Positions 63,963 through 64,000 of a stretch of 64,000 nucleotides of DNA are shown here, in pieces (the stretch's first letter is position 1; each line of letters begins with the position of its first letter). Location of the stretch: the NCBI RefSeq assembly GCF_013283665.1, contig NZ_JABEKU010000001.1, forward strand, positions 868,001 through 932,000, given 5' to 3'. The position numbers and the translations under genes are program-made. Origin of the DNA: Ensifer sesbaniae. GTDB taxonomy: Bacteria > Pseudomonadota > Alphaproteobacteria > Rhizobiales > Rhizobiaceae. Below the pieces are notes generated by a model that saw only the letters and a list, made by a program, of their open reading frames with translations, searched no databases and had not been told where the DNA came from.

Positions 63963-64000
63963 ATGCAAGCAGAGCAGCCGTTGTGGGTTCCCAGTCCCGA
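63963..64000 (+). CDS. Probable acetoacetyl-CoA synthetase, N-terminal fragment
   Basis: ATG 63963 preceded by GTGGAGGAAAAGC; 12 residues visible (MQAEQPLWVPSP). PLWVPSP is typical of the start of acetoacetyl-CoA synthetases, and in S. meliloti the pot genes are followed by acsA2. Only the first codons are inside the window, so the call is tentative. Confidence 0.45.
   Translation, partial: MQAEQPLWVPSP

Overview
The window is GC-rich alphaproteobacterial chromosomal DNA, most likely from Sinorhizobium/Ensifer or a close relative in the Rhizobiaceae. The evidence is gene content and order: several tandem flagellins followed by motB-motC-fliK, rem, flgE-flgK-flgL-flaF-flbT-flgD-fliQ-flhA-fliR (the arrangement known from S. 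meliloti), the aglR/aglEFGAK alpha-glucoside locus, zwf-pgl-edd, aceA and potFGHI. Species cannot be fixed by reading alone, and all similarity calls are from recognition of family motifs, not from searches.

Layout. (1) 1-4.3 kb: four flagellin genes in a row (the first cut by the window edge), each with its own leader and most with a clear terminator; the first three carry long stretches of perfectly identical DNA. (2) 4.8-9.9 kb: an uncharacterised FliH-like gene, motB, motC, fliK and a secreted lytic transglycosylase, in overlapping translation-coupled order. (3) 10.2-21.3 kb: the regulator rem, then hook, filament-junction, export and regulatory genes (flgE, flgK, flgL, flaF, flbT, flgD, fliQ, flhA, fliR, a FliJ-like gene, single-domain flgJ), a RIME1-like repeat, and two further small genes that look FlgN-like and FliL-like. 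(4) 21.4-29.1 kb: a surface-polysaccharide cassette with GT2 and GT4 glycosyltransferases, a WecG/TagA-family transferase, a conserved GT-like protein, a Wzx-like flippase and a Wzz/GumC-like chain-length protein without a kinase domain. (5) 29.3-30.2 kb: folD.

(6) 30.3-38.7 kb: LacI-type aglR divergent from aglEFGAK (alpha-glucoside ABC transporter plus cytoplasmic alpha-glucosidase), with two perfect CAAAGCGCTTTG operators between them, then a PilZ-like gene. (7) 38.8-43.0 kb: edd, pgl and zwf on the minus strand, the Entner-Doudoroff entry that would consume the glucose released by AglA. (8) 43.1-45.9 kb: a PuuB-like oxidase and PuuA-like ligase (gamma-glutamyl-putrescine route), functionally matched to the potFGHI polyamine importer at 57.8-61.9 kb. 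(9) 46.0-57.5 kb: HI0933-family flavoprotein, a micro-membrane protein, a repeat element, a chemoreceptor, LysR and LuxR regulators, small unknown genes, isocitrate lyase aceA divergent from an XRE/ScfR-type regulator, and a fatty-acid desaturase. (10) 62-64 kb: an AsmA-like protein on the minus strand and the first codons of a probable acetoacetyl-CoA synthetase.

No CRISPR array, tRNA, rRNA, insertion sequence or defence system was seen. The observations most worth following are the flagellin gene-conversion tract and its conserved hairpin leader next to flbT, the unnamed FliH-, FlgN- and FliL-like genes that may complete the rhizobial flagellar parts list, the degenerate receiver of Rem, the symmetric AglR operators, and the operator-like inverted repeat in front of the aceA-linked regulator.
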